Shown piece after piece: positions 1 through 14,400 of a stretch of DNA of 64,000 nucleotides. The stretch covers positions 13,144,001 through 13,208,000 of the forward strand of contig NC_063257.1 of assembly GCF_019578655.1 (NCBI RefSeq), in the 5' to 3' direction. Under the pieces are notes generated by a model that had not been told where the DNA came from, did not search any database, and saw only the letters and a program-made list of their open reading frames with translations. Each line of letters starts with the position of its first letter. The stretch's first letter is position 1. This DNA is from Ricinus communis (Eukaryota; Streptophyta; Magnoliopsida; Malpighiales; Euphorbiaceae). A program made the position numbers and the translations under genes.

Positions 1-419
1 AGAAGATTACATGACCAAGAACAAGAAATGATGAATCAGCCATTTTTACAGCCAATCAACTATAAAACTCTGCAAAGGCCTCACAGAATATGCCAACAGG
101 ACTAAATTAGGGAAGACAGCAATCAGAAACATTAATTACACTTCAAATCACTCAGTCTAATCAGAATGTACCACAAATTTGATCCTTCATATAAAGTTTT
201 TCATAGTACAAGAGTCTAGCTAATTAAAAAGAAATTATTACTTAAAAATTATAGGAAACAAGAGCAATCAACACTTATCCTAATAGTTGGTTCAGTTTAT
301 GCATGGAAAAAAGGAGCATTAGAGTGGTCTTAGCTCTTGAATATCAGTGAAAGAAAAAACATTGAGACAGTTATGAGTTCCATTGAGTTTCCTTCACTTG
401 ATCGAACAACTCAAATTTC

Positions 420-462
<43 letters not shown>

Positions 463-752
463 ATTCTTACAGTAGAAAAGGAAATACTCGAGGCTTCCTA
501 CATGACTCTCTAACTTCCACATAAGGAAACCTGAAGACGTGAATGTGAAGCCTCTATCCTGGGTACTACATCTCAAATTGAATAGTAGATATCATACTAT
601 TTAGACAAGGATTTGATTTAGGGGATTGATATGCTACAACAAGCAACATAGATGAATCAGATCATCCAGGCTTCCAGTTTCCTCTCCCATGTAGATAGTG
701 CCATGCTTGTAGTTGTATAGGAATAAAAATGAAAATGAGCTGGAAATCTTAC
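1..752 (-). other. Intron 7 of the DEAD-box helicase (partial)
   Basis: After the exon ending ETLAQ a GT donor lies at 752-751. I found no helicase C-terminal exon (the conserved continuation usually begins EYL) on the minus strand from here to the window edge, so this is read as a long intron. It holds an AT dinucleotide run and no other recognised element. Confidence 0.6.
421..459. repeat. (AT)n microsatellite
   Basis: About 19 units of AT inside the last visible helicase intron. A short CA run also lies in intron 4, near 2038-2054. Confidence 0.95.
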
Positions 753-3179
<2,427 letters not shown>

Positions 3180-3894
3180 CGTTTAAGCGTTTGGTTTGTA
3201 ACAATTTTTGCTTTTCACTTCAGAAGATACAGTATAGAGTGAAAATGTCAAAATGAGGTGGAATGGAGTAGAGAGATGAGGTAACAAAGAAGAAATCAGA
3301 TAATGACGTGGAAGACGATGGTTGGTTGTCTGAGACCGTGTGTAAGTGTGTGATGGGCTAACTTTACTTCGTAGTCAGATAGGCTTAAGGATCAACTTTG
3401 ACCTGAACTACGTTCAAGGTACAATTCACTCCTAAATTAAATTTCTTTTTTTCTTTCTAATTTGCTTCTAAAATTTCTATTAATAGCTCGCTTTTTTTTT
3501 CTGATCCAATTAATAGCTCGTTAGCTCCTAATCTTTTAGTCGAAAATTCTAATAAAAGTTTTGCCATGACTATAAATGACTGATCTCAAGTACGCACAAA
3601 TAACTTAATAAGTAATAAAAAAAAGAATAGAGTATCAATTTCACGAAAATTATAAATTATTTACTAAAATATATTTAGCAAATAAAATATTTAGTAATTA
3701 GAATTGTGTGAAATGAAATAATAAAACTAAATGAAGATAAATATTAAACTACTAACTATAAAATGTAATCAGATGAGTTCAAAAGGGAATCTCAAGTATT
3801 TCTAGATATTAGGGAAATTAATTTCATTAATAGTTTATATTAGTGAATTTGATAATTTAATTATTAATTTTGCCAGTTTAACATTTATCTGTAT
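3180..3894. other. Upstream region of the helicase gene, no gene seen
   Basis: AT-rich DNA upstream of the helicase start. It should include that gene's 5' leader and promoter. I see a TGGGCT motif near 3354 on the plus strand but no clear TATA box, and no credible coding frame. Confidence 0.5.
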
Positions 3895-4389
3895 GGCTAT
3901 ATTTGTTATGATGTAATGAAGCATGTACTGATAATTGCATTACATGCTTTATTATTTTATTTTATTTAGTAATTAAAATTTTTTATGTATTAACAATATA
4001 TTATTAATTAATTATTTTTAATTTAATGTAATGCTCAATACATAAAAAATCTATATATTATAATTACTTATAATATATTTATATTTATTTTTATTATTAT
4101 AATTTAAATATTTTCAACCACCAACCACCATTATTATCCGGTGACCGATCACCAAATTTCGACGGCAGCGATCTATAATTAAAATCCAATGACTAATTTT
4201 CAGAGATCGGCGCTGGATTACGATAATGGATAACCGAATTCCGGTGACTAGTGATATTTAAAAAAAATAATAAATTCTATTTAACATTTAATTTCTACAA
4301 CAACTATTACAAAATAAATTAAATATTAAAATTATAATTATAGTTACAATACATATATTTTTTGCCATAACCAAAAATGGTTATTGTTT
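3895..4389. mobile_element. Tourist-like MITE, copy 1 (right end decayed)
   Basis: The left end reads GGCTATATTTG and is followed by a subterminal hairpin, AAGCATGTA ... TACATGCTT. The interior is AT-rich around a small GC-rich core near 4115-4250 with CCGGTGACCG-type sequence. The same order of blocks occurs in the better preserved element at 62002-62594. The right end aligns only to an internal TIR-like block of that copy, so the true right end is lost or diverged. It has no coding capacity. Confidence 0.65.
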
Positions 4390-5640
4390 GGCGAGAATTT
4401 GATGCTCAGCATGCCACGTGTACAGGTACATGAACATTTGTAATTAATGCGCCTTAATTGACTTCTTTAATTAGATTTCTTGTAAATTCCTAAGCTCATT
4501 TATCACAATTTGCTTAGATCCTCAACAGACACCGCAAGAATTAATTGAAGAATAGTAGTAAATGGTTACTAAACGAATGGTATTTAATTTTTTGGAGAAT
4601 TGCATAAACAATTAAATGTTTGGAATGAACATAAACACAAAAAGAATGTTTGAATAATAATAATTGACTAGAAAACTAGCTTTGAAATGTGTTTGCTGGG
4701 AATTTGTATTGTGCAGTGTAGTTGTTATTGTAGATTGTTGATCCTTCTTCACAGTTGACACCCTGATGCTTTTATACAGATTCCCAAGTTTCAGTTTGCT
4801 TGGGGATATTCTTCTGCCTTCTATGCCATAGAGCCCCGTTATCTCCTTCTTCTGGGGGGCTGGGGGTAACTGCTTTTTATAACTCCTCACGTTTGTACAT
4901 GTCACCCACCCTTGTTTCCATGAATTTATTAACCAACTAAACTAATTAATCAATTAAACTAACTAACTAGAATAAATTAATTAATTAGTTAACTTCATAA
5001 TTATTGGCTTTTGGTCTTTTGGACTTTTTTTTTATTTTTAGGCCCAAAAATAGTTTTAGGCCCAACACTTGCCCCCTTATTTATATGCCTGGCCCATAGG
5101 CCAAACCTATATGTATGAATTTATTTTCTTTCAATCTCCATTCTTCTCATCCTTATCCAATCCATAATGTCAAAGAATTTTAGGCCCAAAGTCCAATCAC
5201 CATATGATGTGTGGTATTAACTGAAGCAAAACAATCTTCAGAGTCCCAAAAAAATTTAATCTCAAGATCTTCATCTCCCACTGGGACTCTAAAATATTTT
5301 TTTTTTCCAACTTTTCCCTTCAAAACTCATCTCTTTTCTTGACTTTGCAAATAAAAACCCATTTAAAATCACAAATATACCTCAAGGTCCCTTCTTCTTT
5401 CCATAAAATCCCTAAAATCTCACTTTTTCTCATTTTTCTCTCTTTCCCCATTGGATCCTTTACCGGTGGTGCTGTTTCATCGTCCTCCCTTTCCATGGGT
5501 GAGAACAATTCTTTCTCATCACTTAATGACAACCTTCCCTTTAAGTGAATAGCGATCGCCATCGTAGTTGAGCCACGTCTCCGCCATTCGTTCATCCACA
5601 CGCCATCTCGCCGCTATTGCTCATCGCCCCGCCACCGTCT
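4390..5640. other. Unassigned stretch with short open frames
   Basis: A 97-codon minus-strand frame at 4612-4905 (starts MTCTNVRSYKKQLPP) resembles nothing I recognise. Several TTAGGCCCA or TGGCCCA motifs at 5035-5100 lie upstream of it, which could be promoter-like site II motifs or part of an old LTR. A G-box-like CCACGTG occurs near 4416. Short overlapping frames at 5320-5601 on both strands look like chance. No firm gene call. Confidence 0.3.
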
Positions 5641-5659
5641 GCAACTACTGTCGTTTCCT

Positions 5660-5930
5660 CATGCAATGTAGATGTTGTACGCTTGCCCAACCCAAACGAC
5701 GTTTTTGCTCCATCTGATTTTGGGACAGTTTTCTTTGGTGGTCTTAGACCAAACTGACGACCAACTGGTTTGGTTCAAACCGTACCCATTTGCTCTGATT
5801 CTTTCAGTGATTTGTGGGACTTCGTTTGTGTAAAGACCCGATCTTGGTATTGGAAAGTATACCCACTGCAAAAAATTTCTAGTGTACCAAAGGAGACAAA
5901 AAAAGGTACATTTTTTATCCATTGTCCTTA
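5660..5930 (+). other. Possible decayed coding fragment upstream of the PMD relic
   Basis: A plus-strand reading at about 5680-5925, with an internal stop, gives a Trp/Lys-rich peptide ending near KKGTFFIHCP. Its style resembles plant transposon-associated proteins, but I could not place it in a family. It lies 1.5 kb upstream of the recognisable PMD exon and may be an earlier exon of the same decayed gene. Weak. Confidence 0.2.
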
Positions 5931-6189
5931 ATATTTTATCATATTTTTGGCTAAATTAGAGTGCAAACTGCTTAGAAAAATCTTAAGACATAGCTTGATG
6001 TGTGTAGAATATGTTTGCTTTTGAGACACTGAAAATTTGTGTGAAAAAGTTTAATCTTTATTTTGGGATCTATAAATTTTATTTCGGAGTTTAAAGCAAA
6101 ATATATTCTTTTGTAAATTGGAAATTCAAATTCTGAGTGCCTCGAACAAAAATCAATTTTATGGCCTCACAAATTTTTTTTGATCCCCT

Positions 6190-6712
6190 AGAACTATTTT
6201 ACTTTGGGCTTTGGATTCCTAATACCAATTTTACTTGGGGCCCTCCCAAAAGTATTTTAAAATATTCCTTATATCCCCAAAAACATTTTCAACTTGGAAA
6301 ACTAAATCTCCAAATACCCATTCTACTTGGGGCTCTCTTAATAAAATATTTTAAAATATTAACTGGATCCCTAAGAACATTTTCAATTTGGAGAATTGGA
6401 TCTTCAAGAACCCATTTTACTTGGGGTTTCCTTAATAAAATATTTCAAAATATTAACTGGATCCCCAAGAATATTTTTAACTTGGGGAACTGGATCCCCA
6501 CGTACCCATTTTACTTGAGGCTCCCTTAATAAAATATTAACTGGATCTCCAAGAATATTTCCAACTTGGGGAACCGGATCCCCAATTACCAATTTTACTT
6601 GGGACTCCCTTAATAAAGTATTTTAAAATATTAACTAGATTCCTAAGAATATCTCCAACTTGGGGAACTGGATCCCCAAGATTATTTCCAACTTGGGGAT
6701 CTCCTTCTAAAT
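6190..6712. repeat. Tandem repeat, about five units of 84-94 bp
   Basis: The anchor ACTTGG (or ACTTGA) recurs at 6233, 6325, 6419, 6513 and 6597, giving spacings of 92, 94, 94 and 84. Each unit carries TTACTTGGGG, AATAAAATATTTTAAAATATTAACTGG and a CTTGGGGAACTGGATCCCC block. The last block is a near-palindrome that can fold into a hairpin. Open frames run through the array on both strands, but they follow the repeat period and are not taken as genes. Confidence 0.85.
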
Positions 6713-7136
6713 ACTGAGTTGGTCCTATTCTTTTGAGGAACTCAAACCAACAAAATCTAGACTCTTAATACTTTTTATATCTTAAATCTTTTCTTCGTGT
6801 GCACCTTTTCCTTTTATTTCATGGGTCAGGCTTTAGGGCTTTGTTCACCTTTAAGAATGAGGTATTTTCTTTATTTGGCTTGTGTTTGATGCTTTCCTTT
6901 ATCTTTACTACTAATATGTTTGCACCTTTTATTTTAGGAACTTCTTTCACTTGGTTCTTCACGTCTTCTCGCTAGGCCTCTTTATGCAAATCCGTAAGTG
7001 AATATTTCTCTCATCTGAGAGGATTTTCTTTTCTACGCCCTTTCTTCCTATTATATTTCTTTCTTGATATTCTTTTATTTCTTTCTACAAGTGCCTCCCT
7101 TGGACGTTGCTCCTACTACATCTCCTCTACTCCCTT

Positions 7137-7442
7137 ATTTGGCTCCTCCTTTTTACCATCTTTCTTGACCTTTAGGTTTCCTTCATAATTTTCTTTATTT
7201 GACACTTGCATTCATTCGTTACTAAACAAACAAAAAATATATCATTGCAGGAAATTTCCTAATGTTTTTACCCCTGAGGCTATTCACGATAGTGCTCCTT
7301 CTTTACCATCATTTTTTACCTTCAAATTTCCTTCATACTTTTCTTTATTTAACACCTGCAATCATTCATTACTAAATAAATAAAAATTATTCCACTGCAG
7401 GGAATTTCCTAATGTTTTTACACCTTAGGCTATTCATGATAG
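7137..7442. repeat. Tandem duplication of about 150 bp at the start of the PMD exon
   Basis: Two adjacent units share a CTCCTTTTTACCATC-type start, a CTTTATTT(G/A)ACAC block, a TGCAG acceptor-like site, and the exon start encoding FPNVFTP followed by AIHDS. The matching exon starts are near 7250 and 7401. The duplication therefore copied an intron end plus the first part of an exon. Only the second copy runs on into the rest of the PMD coding sequence. Confidence 0.8.
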
Positions 7443-7862
7443 CTCTTATCTCAACGTGGGAGCTTGTTATAATCAGGGTAGTCTTCCTATCTCCCCTTAT
7501 CCTCTTGATGTTGGTGAGCTCTTGTTAGGTTCTGTGGTTCAGCCTTTGGAGCCTTCCAGCAAGATCAAGGCTTGGCCAAAATCTTCTTTAGACTAGTGCA
7601 CCTGGGTAGACAGACTTCAGCTTCATTTTGAGAAAATGTGGAAGCATCCGGGCTTTTTTTTATCTCATTCAGATGACTAGGCACCTGATGTCTATGGAGC
7701 AGGATCTACTTTGTGATGCTTTGAGATTTTGCTCTCCTTTTGTTCATTCTTTCAATTTCCCTTTTGGGCCTGCTTCTTTGACTAAGATATTATTTTCCTC
7801 ACTGGTTTGCTTATATTGGGTAAGGAAATGACCATACTACTGAATGCTAGGGATCCACTTTT
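7401..7862 (+). pseudogene. Plant mobile domain (PMD) protein relic, left part
   Basis: The plus-strand reading contains FPNVFTP, AIHDSSYLNVGACYNQGS, KIKAWPKSSLD, CTWVDRLQ, HFEKMWKH, LTRH, MEQDLLC, HSFNFPFGP and LILGKE blocks. This is the pattern of the plant mobile domain (PF10536 type, once called aminotransferase-like). Such proteins occur as host genes (MAIN/MAIL1 family) and inside plant transposons; their role includes transposon silencing and genome stability. This copy is dead: TAG replaces Glu after FTP, TAG replaces Trp in the SLDW block, and at least one frameshift falls near 7660. The coding sequence is cut at 7862 by the Tekay element and resumes at 17299. A transposon-borne origin is as likely as a host gene. 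Confidence 0.72.
7858..7862. repeat. Target site duplication CTTTT, left copy
   Basis: CTTTT stands directly before the TG of the 5' LTR and again directly after the CA of the 3' LTR at 17294-17298. This marks integration of the Tekay element into the PMD relic. Confidence 0.85.
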
Positions 7863-10166
7863 TGTAACACTTGCATTTTCTCATCATACATGTTATGTGC
7901 ATTTACATTTAATCATTGGAAATATAATGGTATATTAATAATATTTTTATTTTATGAGAATAGATATATATTAATTATAAGTAGAGAATAAGAAGCATGA
8001 TATTAGATTATTAATTTAGATAAGTTGATTAAGTACTTAGGTTATATGTATTAAGCCTTAAGACTTAATTGAACCAATAATTGAAGGTTAGATAAATAGA
8101 TTGGACTTAAAAGACATAATTAAAAGTTAGTACCTATGTATGGTTAGCAAGAATTAATTTAGGATGATAAAACTAGTTTAAGTAGGTGGTGGCATTGAGA
8201 GATGAATCTTGGAAATTAGAACCATGAGCAAGCTCATTTTACCTCTTCATTTCTCTAAAATTCGTACATGGCCAAAAATCAAAATTTAGAACAAGAGAGA
8301 GGAGCGGAATATCTAGAAAAACTTAAGATTAAGATAGGATTTTACCAACTATTGAAGGAGTCAAGCTAAAGCTAAAGGATTTGAGCATATTAGCAACCCA
8401 AAAGCTGAAATTGGTGAGTTATTACTTGAGTATTATTAATTTGTCATTAGGGTTCTTGATTATAAATTGAGAAAACTTCAATTGATGCTTTCATTGATTA
8501 ATTAAAGGTCTGATTATCATGAATTAGTAGAGTATTGAATGATTGCATAGAGATTAAGCTTGATTTAAGTTTAAGTATGTCAAGACAGAAAATTGTCAAA
8601 ATTCCAGCAACCTTAATATTCTGTAATTTGGGCATAACATGCGTTATATAAGTCCAAATCAAGCTTAATTAGTGTCTATGGAAATCTTAAAGAGTCCTCT
8701 AAAACTTTCTAGTTTTGTTGTGATTTTGCTATTTTTTCCGTTTTGGTTGCTTAAATTGAGCAAACAGATTGCTGCTTGGGGACAACTAGCTGTATGACCC
8801 TTGCTCAGTAATTTGGGAATAATTAAATCTATAGAAGTCGGAATTGAGTAATTCTTCTTGGAGATGAAACTAGACATATAAACATATATGTCTATTTAAT
8901 ACAAGATTTTTGTATTAAGCCAATTTTGCCCAGCAATAAATATACTTTGGTACTAAATTCTATTTAGAAAATAGAGATGTTGGAGATTAGTTTTATGCAA
9001 TTTATTTGATGTTAATTTGAGTTAAATTAGTATATAGCTAGATGGAACATGTTTATATGATATTAAAATAGTAATTGAGAGTCTTAGAAGAAGAGTTAGA
9101 CCTATGAATTAGAGAGGGGATGATCTTGTAATGCATTAGAACTAGCATTTACATGAATATTTGGAATATGCATAAAATGTGAATTGATGAATGTGTTAAC
9201 AGGAACTCAAAGGCCTGGAAAGGAAGTTGTGGAGAAATGAGGTTCTTCTATGCTGAAGGAATCAGTGTATTTTGAGTAAGTAAATAGTTAATATTTGCTA
9301 TGTTCATATATTTAATCAAATATTCCGCGAATGATTGTGTTTGCTTAATATTGTGTTATGTTTGAATGAATGAGATGGAAATGATTGGTGTTGAGTGGAA
9401 CAATTGTTATTGCTTGAATATGATATAAGTGAAATGATTGAATTGTGATGTTAAGTGCATGTGTGCATGTGAATGGTGGATTCCCCTATGAACAAAAATA
9501 TATATATAAAGCCTTGGGAGGCTAAAGCCTAGAGAGGCTATAAAAGTGTGTAATAGGAGGATGAGGCGGAGGAGCTTACGTGTGCGATAGGTGAGGATGA
9601 GGCGGAACAACACATTAAAGGGGATCCACAAGCCGTGAGAACTAACCATAATTGCTGAATTGTATTTTTTCTATGATGGTTGTAATGAATTGAGTAGAAT
9701 GGTATGAACTTATGCCTAGATTATGAATCATGGTAAGTTATGTGATTTGGTGGAAATTGTATTAAGTGTATGTGATATAGATTATGTTGATTATTTATTT
9801 ATTGAGCTGGAGGCTCACCTCTCCAAATTTTTTCTTTCCAGGTTTGTAAATAGTAGTGCATCCGTTGGTTGTATCCAAAGTCTAGCTTTTAGCAGTTCTG
9901 TCAGGTTGGGCCAGTTTTGTGGAGTCTCCTCCTGATGCATTTTGTATGCAGTTATGTGATGTATATGGAAGTGTGTCTTGTAAGGCATAAGAAGATGTTT
10001 TGAATACTTGTTAAATGATGTTTAAGTATAATCATATGTTTATATGTTAATAACCTTATGTCTTGATTTTTAACAATCTGCATATTGACCTATCTACATG
10101 TAGTATATGGTCTGACGCTTATGCTACAGCTAATGTCATTGGTTAGCATGTAATGGGGGTGTGACA
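7863..10166 (+). repeat. 5' LTR of the Tekay-type element
   Basis: Starts TGTAACACTTGC and ends GGGGGTGTGACA. It pairs with 15010-17293 over its whole length. Contains a short run, AGGCTATAAAAG, near 9535-9546 that could serve as the TATA box of the element's promoter. No host coding sequence. Confidence 0.93.
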
Positions 10167-10171
10167 TTTAG

Positions 10172-10187
10172 TGGTATCAGAGCAGGG
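10172..10187 (+). promoter_or_regulatory. Primer binding site (initiator Met tRNA)
   Basis: TGGTATCAGAGCAGGG, five bases after the 5' LTR, is the common plant LTR-element site complementary to the 3' end of tRNA-iMet, where minus-strand DNA synthesis starts. Confidence 0.9.
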
Positions 10188-10246
10188 ATTAGATTCATTG
10201 GGAGTATATTCATGTTGCACATCATTAAGCATATGACATATGTTCT

Positions 10247-11459
10247 TTGAACTTGACTGAGTGTTTGCATTTCATATATATAGATGGAGAGACAAGGAGA
10301 ACACGCAGTTGCCCAAATAAGTCATTAGAGTTTGTACATGGTCATGAAAATGCATCTGAACATGATCAACATGATGAGCATGAGCTACATTCTGAAATTG
10401 CCGCACAATCGAATGTACAAAATATTATGGAACAGTTTATGGATTTTCTGATGCAAAGGGTAGCTCGACAACAAGCACCAACGCCTCAAGCTCAACCACA
10501 AGAGGCCATGATAGATAAGAATTATGAAAGGGTTAGGAAACAAGGTGCTAATGTTTTTCAGGGTACTACTAATCCTACTGAGGCTGAGGAATGGTTACGA
10601 AATACAAAAAGGGTGTTGGACAGATTTAATTGCACATCAGAACAGAGGCTTCTATATGCAGTGCCTTTAATAGAAAAAGATGCACTTGATTGGTGGGAAA
10701 CAGTTTTAAGAAGCAGAGATCGACTAATGACTTTGATTTGGAATGATTTATTGATAGAATTTGTTGAGAAGTATACTCCAGAAATTTATAGAGACAGAAA
10801 GAAGCTTGAATTTTTTCAGTTGAAGCAGAATGATATGTCAGTTGCAGAGTACGAAGTTCAATTTGTGAGATTATCTAAGTATGCACCAGAAGAACTGAAA
10901 ACGAAGAAATTTGAGATGGGTTTGAGGCTGACATTCATGAGAAAATGGCAGTGAAACCTCAGAATTACAATGCCTCAATTGAAGCTGCTTTGAGAGCTGA
11001 AGAAACATCATTTGAAAGGAATACTATGGAAGCTAAAAAGAAGAAAATCATTGGTACTTATAGTAATCCTCCAAGACAGATTAGTATTTCTTCGTTCAGA
11101 GGCTCTAACTCACAGAGGAGTAGTTATCGTGGACGAGGGTTTGGTGGTCAGTCTAGTAGATCCTCCACAATACCTTATAGCAGAGGTGGATACAATTCAT
11201 CCGGACTTGAGGGAGGATAAATTTCGGCCAGTAGAGGGTTTGCTCCTGTTTGTCCTACGTGCAACAGGAGACATACTGGAGAATATTGGGGACCTAGACC
11301 AATAGTATGTTTCACTTGTAGTAGGCTAGGACATTATTCTAGAGATTGTCCTATGAGAAGAAATAATGCTGGAGAATCTGATACAGTGGGTCAAAGTAGT
11401 GTTGGTGAAAATATTCCAGTTGGTTCAGGCAGAGGCAGCGGAAGAGGTGGCAGATGAGG
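10247..11459 (+). pseudogene. gag of the Tekay-type element (frameshifted)
   Basis: Encodes the capsid/nucleocapsid polyprotein. A retrotransposon gag domain is visible from about 10530 to 10960, with VFQGTTNPTEAEEWL, DALDWWETV and EYEVQFVRLSKYAPE blocks. An Arg/Ser/Gly-rich tail follows, then a CCHC zinc knuckle at 11308-11349 (Cys-X2-Cys-X4-His-X4-Cys). The reading frame shifts near 10925 (the capsid continues in the frame starting MAVKPQNYN) and again near 11220, and a TGA ends the region at 11456. The true start may be the ATG at 10284, which lies in another frame. Broken, hence a pseudogene. Confidence 0.85.
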
Positions 11460-11460
11460 T

Positions 11461-14400
11461 TTAACTATTTCAGTAACACTATTAGAACAAATTGGTCAAC
11501 CTGAAGCACAAGCTAGAGTATTTGCTACAACTAGAAATGAAGCATTTGTAGCACCTGAAATTGTTACTGGTATACTTTCTATTCATGATTCTGATGCACA
11601 TGTTCTTATTGATCCTGGATCCACATGTTCATTCATATCACATGATTTTGCATCACATGTTCATGATAATATAGAGGCATTAGGTTATGATATATATGTA
11701 TCTATGCCTACTGGGGGTATTATCACAGTAAATACGATAGTGAGATCATGTCCTGTAGTAGTAGATAGTGTCAAACTACATGCATATTTGGTTGTTATTA
11801 ATCTTACAGAGTTTGATGTTATTTTGGGGATGGATTGATTGTCAAGAAATCATGCTATTGTTGATTGTAAAACGAAGGAAGTGGCTATGGAAATACAAGG
11901 AGAAATCAAAACAATAATGGTGGGTGAAAGGAAAACAATTCCTAATTGTTTGATTTCAGCAATGACTGCATGTCAGTTAGTTAAAGATGGATGTGAAGCA
12001 TATCTAATTAGTTTTGTAGATACTACTAAGGTCAATCCAGGGGTATTAGACATTCTAGTGGTCAGAGAATCTCCTAACATTTTCTTAGATGATTTGCCTA
12101 GTTTGCCACCAAATCGAGAGGTTGATTTTGAGATTGACATCATCCCTGGCGCGACACCTATTTCCATTGCACCATACAGAATGGCTCCATTGAAATTGAA
12201 AGAATTGAAGAAGCAATTAAAAGAGTTGCTTGATAAAGGTTTCATCAGGCCAAGTACTTCACCTTGGGGAGCACCAGTTCTGTTTATGAAGAAAAAGGAT
12301 GGTAGTATGCAATTATGTATTGATTATAGGCAATTGAATAGGATTACAGTGAAGAATAAATATCCATTGCCGAGAATTGATGATTTGCTTGATTAGTTAA
12401 AAGGTGCAACTGTGTTCTTTAAAATTGATTTAAGATCAGGTTATTGGCAACTCCAGGTTGAAGAGAAATCTATTGCCAAGACAACATTCAGAACAAGGTA
12501 TGGGCATTATGAATTTATTGTGATGCCATTCGGGTTAACAAATGCTCTTGCTGCTTTTATGTCACTGATGAACAAGACTTTCCAGCCATATTTAGATCAC
12601 TTTGTTATTGTGTTCATTGATGATATTCTAGTTTACTCTAGAAGCCTAGAAGAGCATGAACAACACTTGAGAATTGTTTTACAGATTTTAAGGGAAAAAC
12701 AGTTGTATGCAAAATTCAACAAATGCGAGTTTTGGATGGAGGAAATTGCATTCTTAGGGCATATTATTTCTAAACATGGAGTGCAACCAGATTCATCAAA
12801 GATTAAAGCAATTATTGAATGGGAACTGCCTAGAAATGTTTCTGAAGTTCGAAGTTTTCTTGGGTTAGCTAGCTATTATAGAAGATTTGTAAAAGATTTT
12901 TCAATTATTGCTAAGCCTCTCACAGCTTTGTTAAAGAAGAATGTGTCATTCCAGTGGACTGAGTTGTGTGATCAAAATTCTCAAGAGTTGAAGAAAAGGC
13001 TTACTACTACACCAATACTTGCATTGCCATATGAAAATGGAGGTTATGTTGTATATACTGATGCTTCTAGGCAAGGACTTGGATGTGTCTTAATGCAGCA
13101 TGGGAAGGTTATAGCTTATGCTTTAAGACAATTGCGACCTCATGAGCTGAATTATCCTACGCATGATCTTGAATTAGCAGCTATTGTACATGCATTGAAG
13201 ATATGGCGACATTATTTATACGGGGAGACATTTCAGATATTTACCGATCATAAGAGTTTGAAATATATCCCTACGCAAAAAGAGTTGAATCTAAGACAAC
13301 GAAGATGGATTGAGCTTCTAAAGGATTATGATTGCACTATTGATTATCATCTTGGAAAAGCAAATGTTATTGCTGATGCTTTAAGTAGGAAGACAATGGA
13401 AAATTTTTCAAGTATGATTTCTTACAATGTGGAATATTTAGTTGCACTTAGAGCTATGGATGTGAAGTTTTATGTTTATGACAATGTTTTGTTAGCCACA
13501 TTACAAATAAAGCCTTTGATTGGAGATAAAATTAAGGATGCACAGTGTGAAGATTCTTATTTGCAAAGGATGAAGGGTAGAGTACAAAAAGGAAAGAATA
13601 CACAATTTGTGTTGAAAGATGATGGTGTGTTATTGAATAGAAATCGTGTATGTGTACCTGATGTAGGGGATTTGAGAAAGGAAATCATGCATAAAGCGCA
13701 CTATGCACCTTATGCAATGCATCTTGAAAGTACCAAAATGTACATAAATTTGAAGCCTTATTATTGGTGGCCGACAATGAAGAAGGATGTGGCAGAATTT
13801 GTGAGTAAGTGTTTGACATGTCAGCAAGTGAAAGGAGAGCATCGGGCACCTGCAGGTAAACTTCATTCTTTATCTATACCTATGTGGAAGTGGGACAAGA
13901 TTACTATGGATTTTGTTATGGGACTGCCGCGTACATTTAACAAGCATGATGCTATTTGGGTAATTGTTGATCGACTTACTAAATGTGCTCATTTCTTACC
14001 TGTGAAGCAAACAGATTCACTTTGATAAACTTGTTGAATTGTATATTTTTGAGATTGTTAGATTGCATGGTGTGCCTATATCTATTGTATTAGATAGGGA
14101 TCCTAGATTTACTTCTCGTTTTTAGGAGAGTTTGTAGAAAGCATATGGTATAAAGCTTCATTTTAGTATAGCTTTTCATCCTCAAACATATGGGCAATCA
14201 GAAAGAACTATTCAGACATTAGAAGATATGACGAGGGCTTGCAAACTTGAGTTCAAGGGTAACTGGGATGATTACTTACCATAGATGGAATTTGCGTATA
14301 ACAACAATTTTCATTCTAGTATCGGTATGGCTCCATATGAAGCTTTATACAGGAGGAAATGTAGAAGTCCAATATGCTGGGATGTTGAAGGTTTAAGACA

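Noticed and set aside
6137..6592. Frames of 130 and 62 codons through the tandem repeat
   Set aside because: The peptides repeat with the DNA unit and occur on both strands; a result of the 92-94-bp array.
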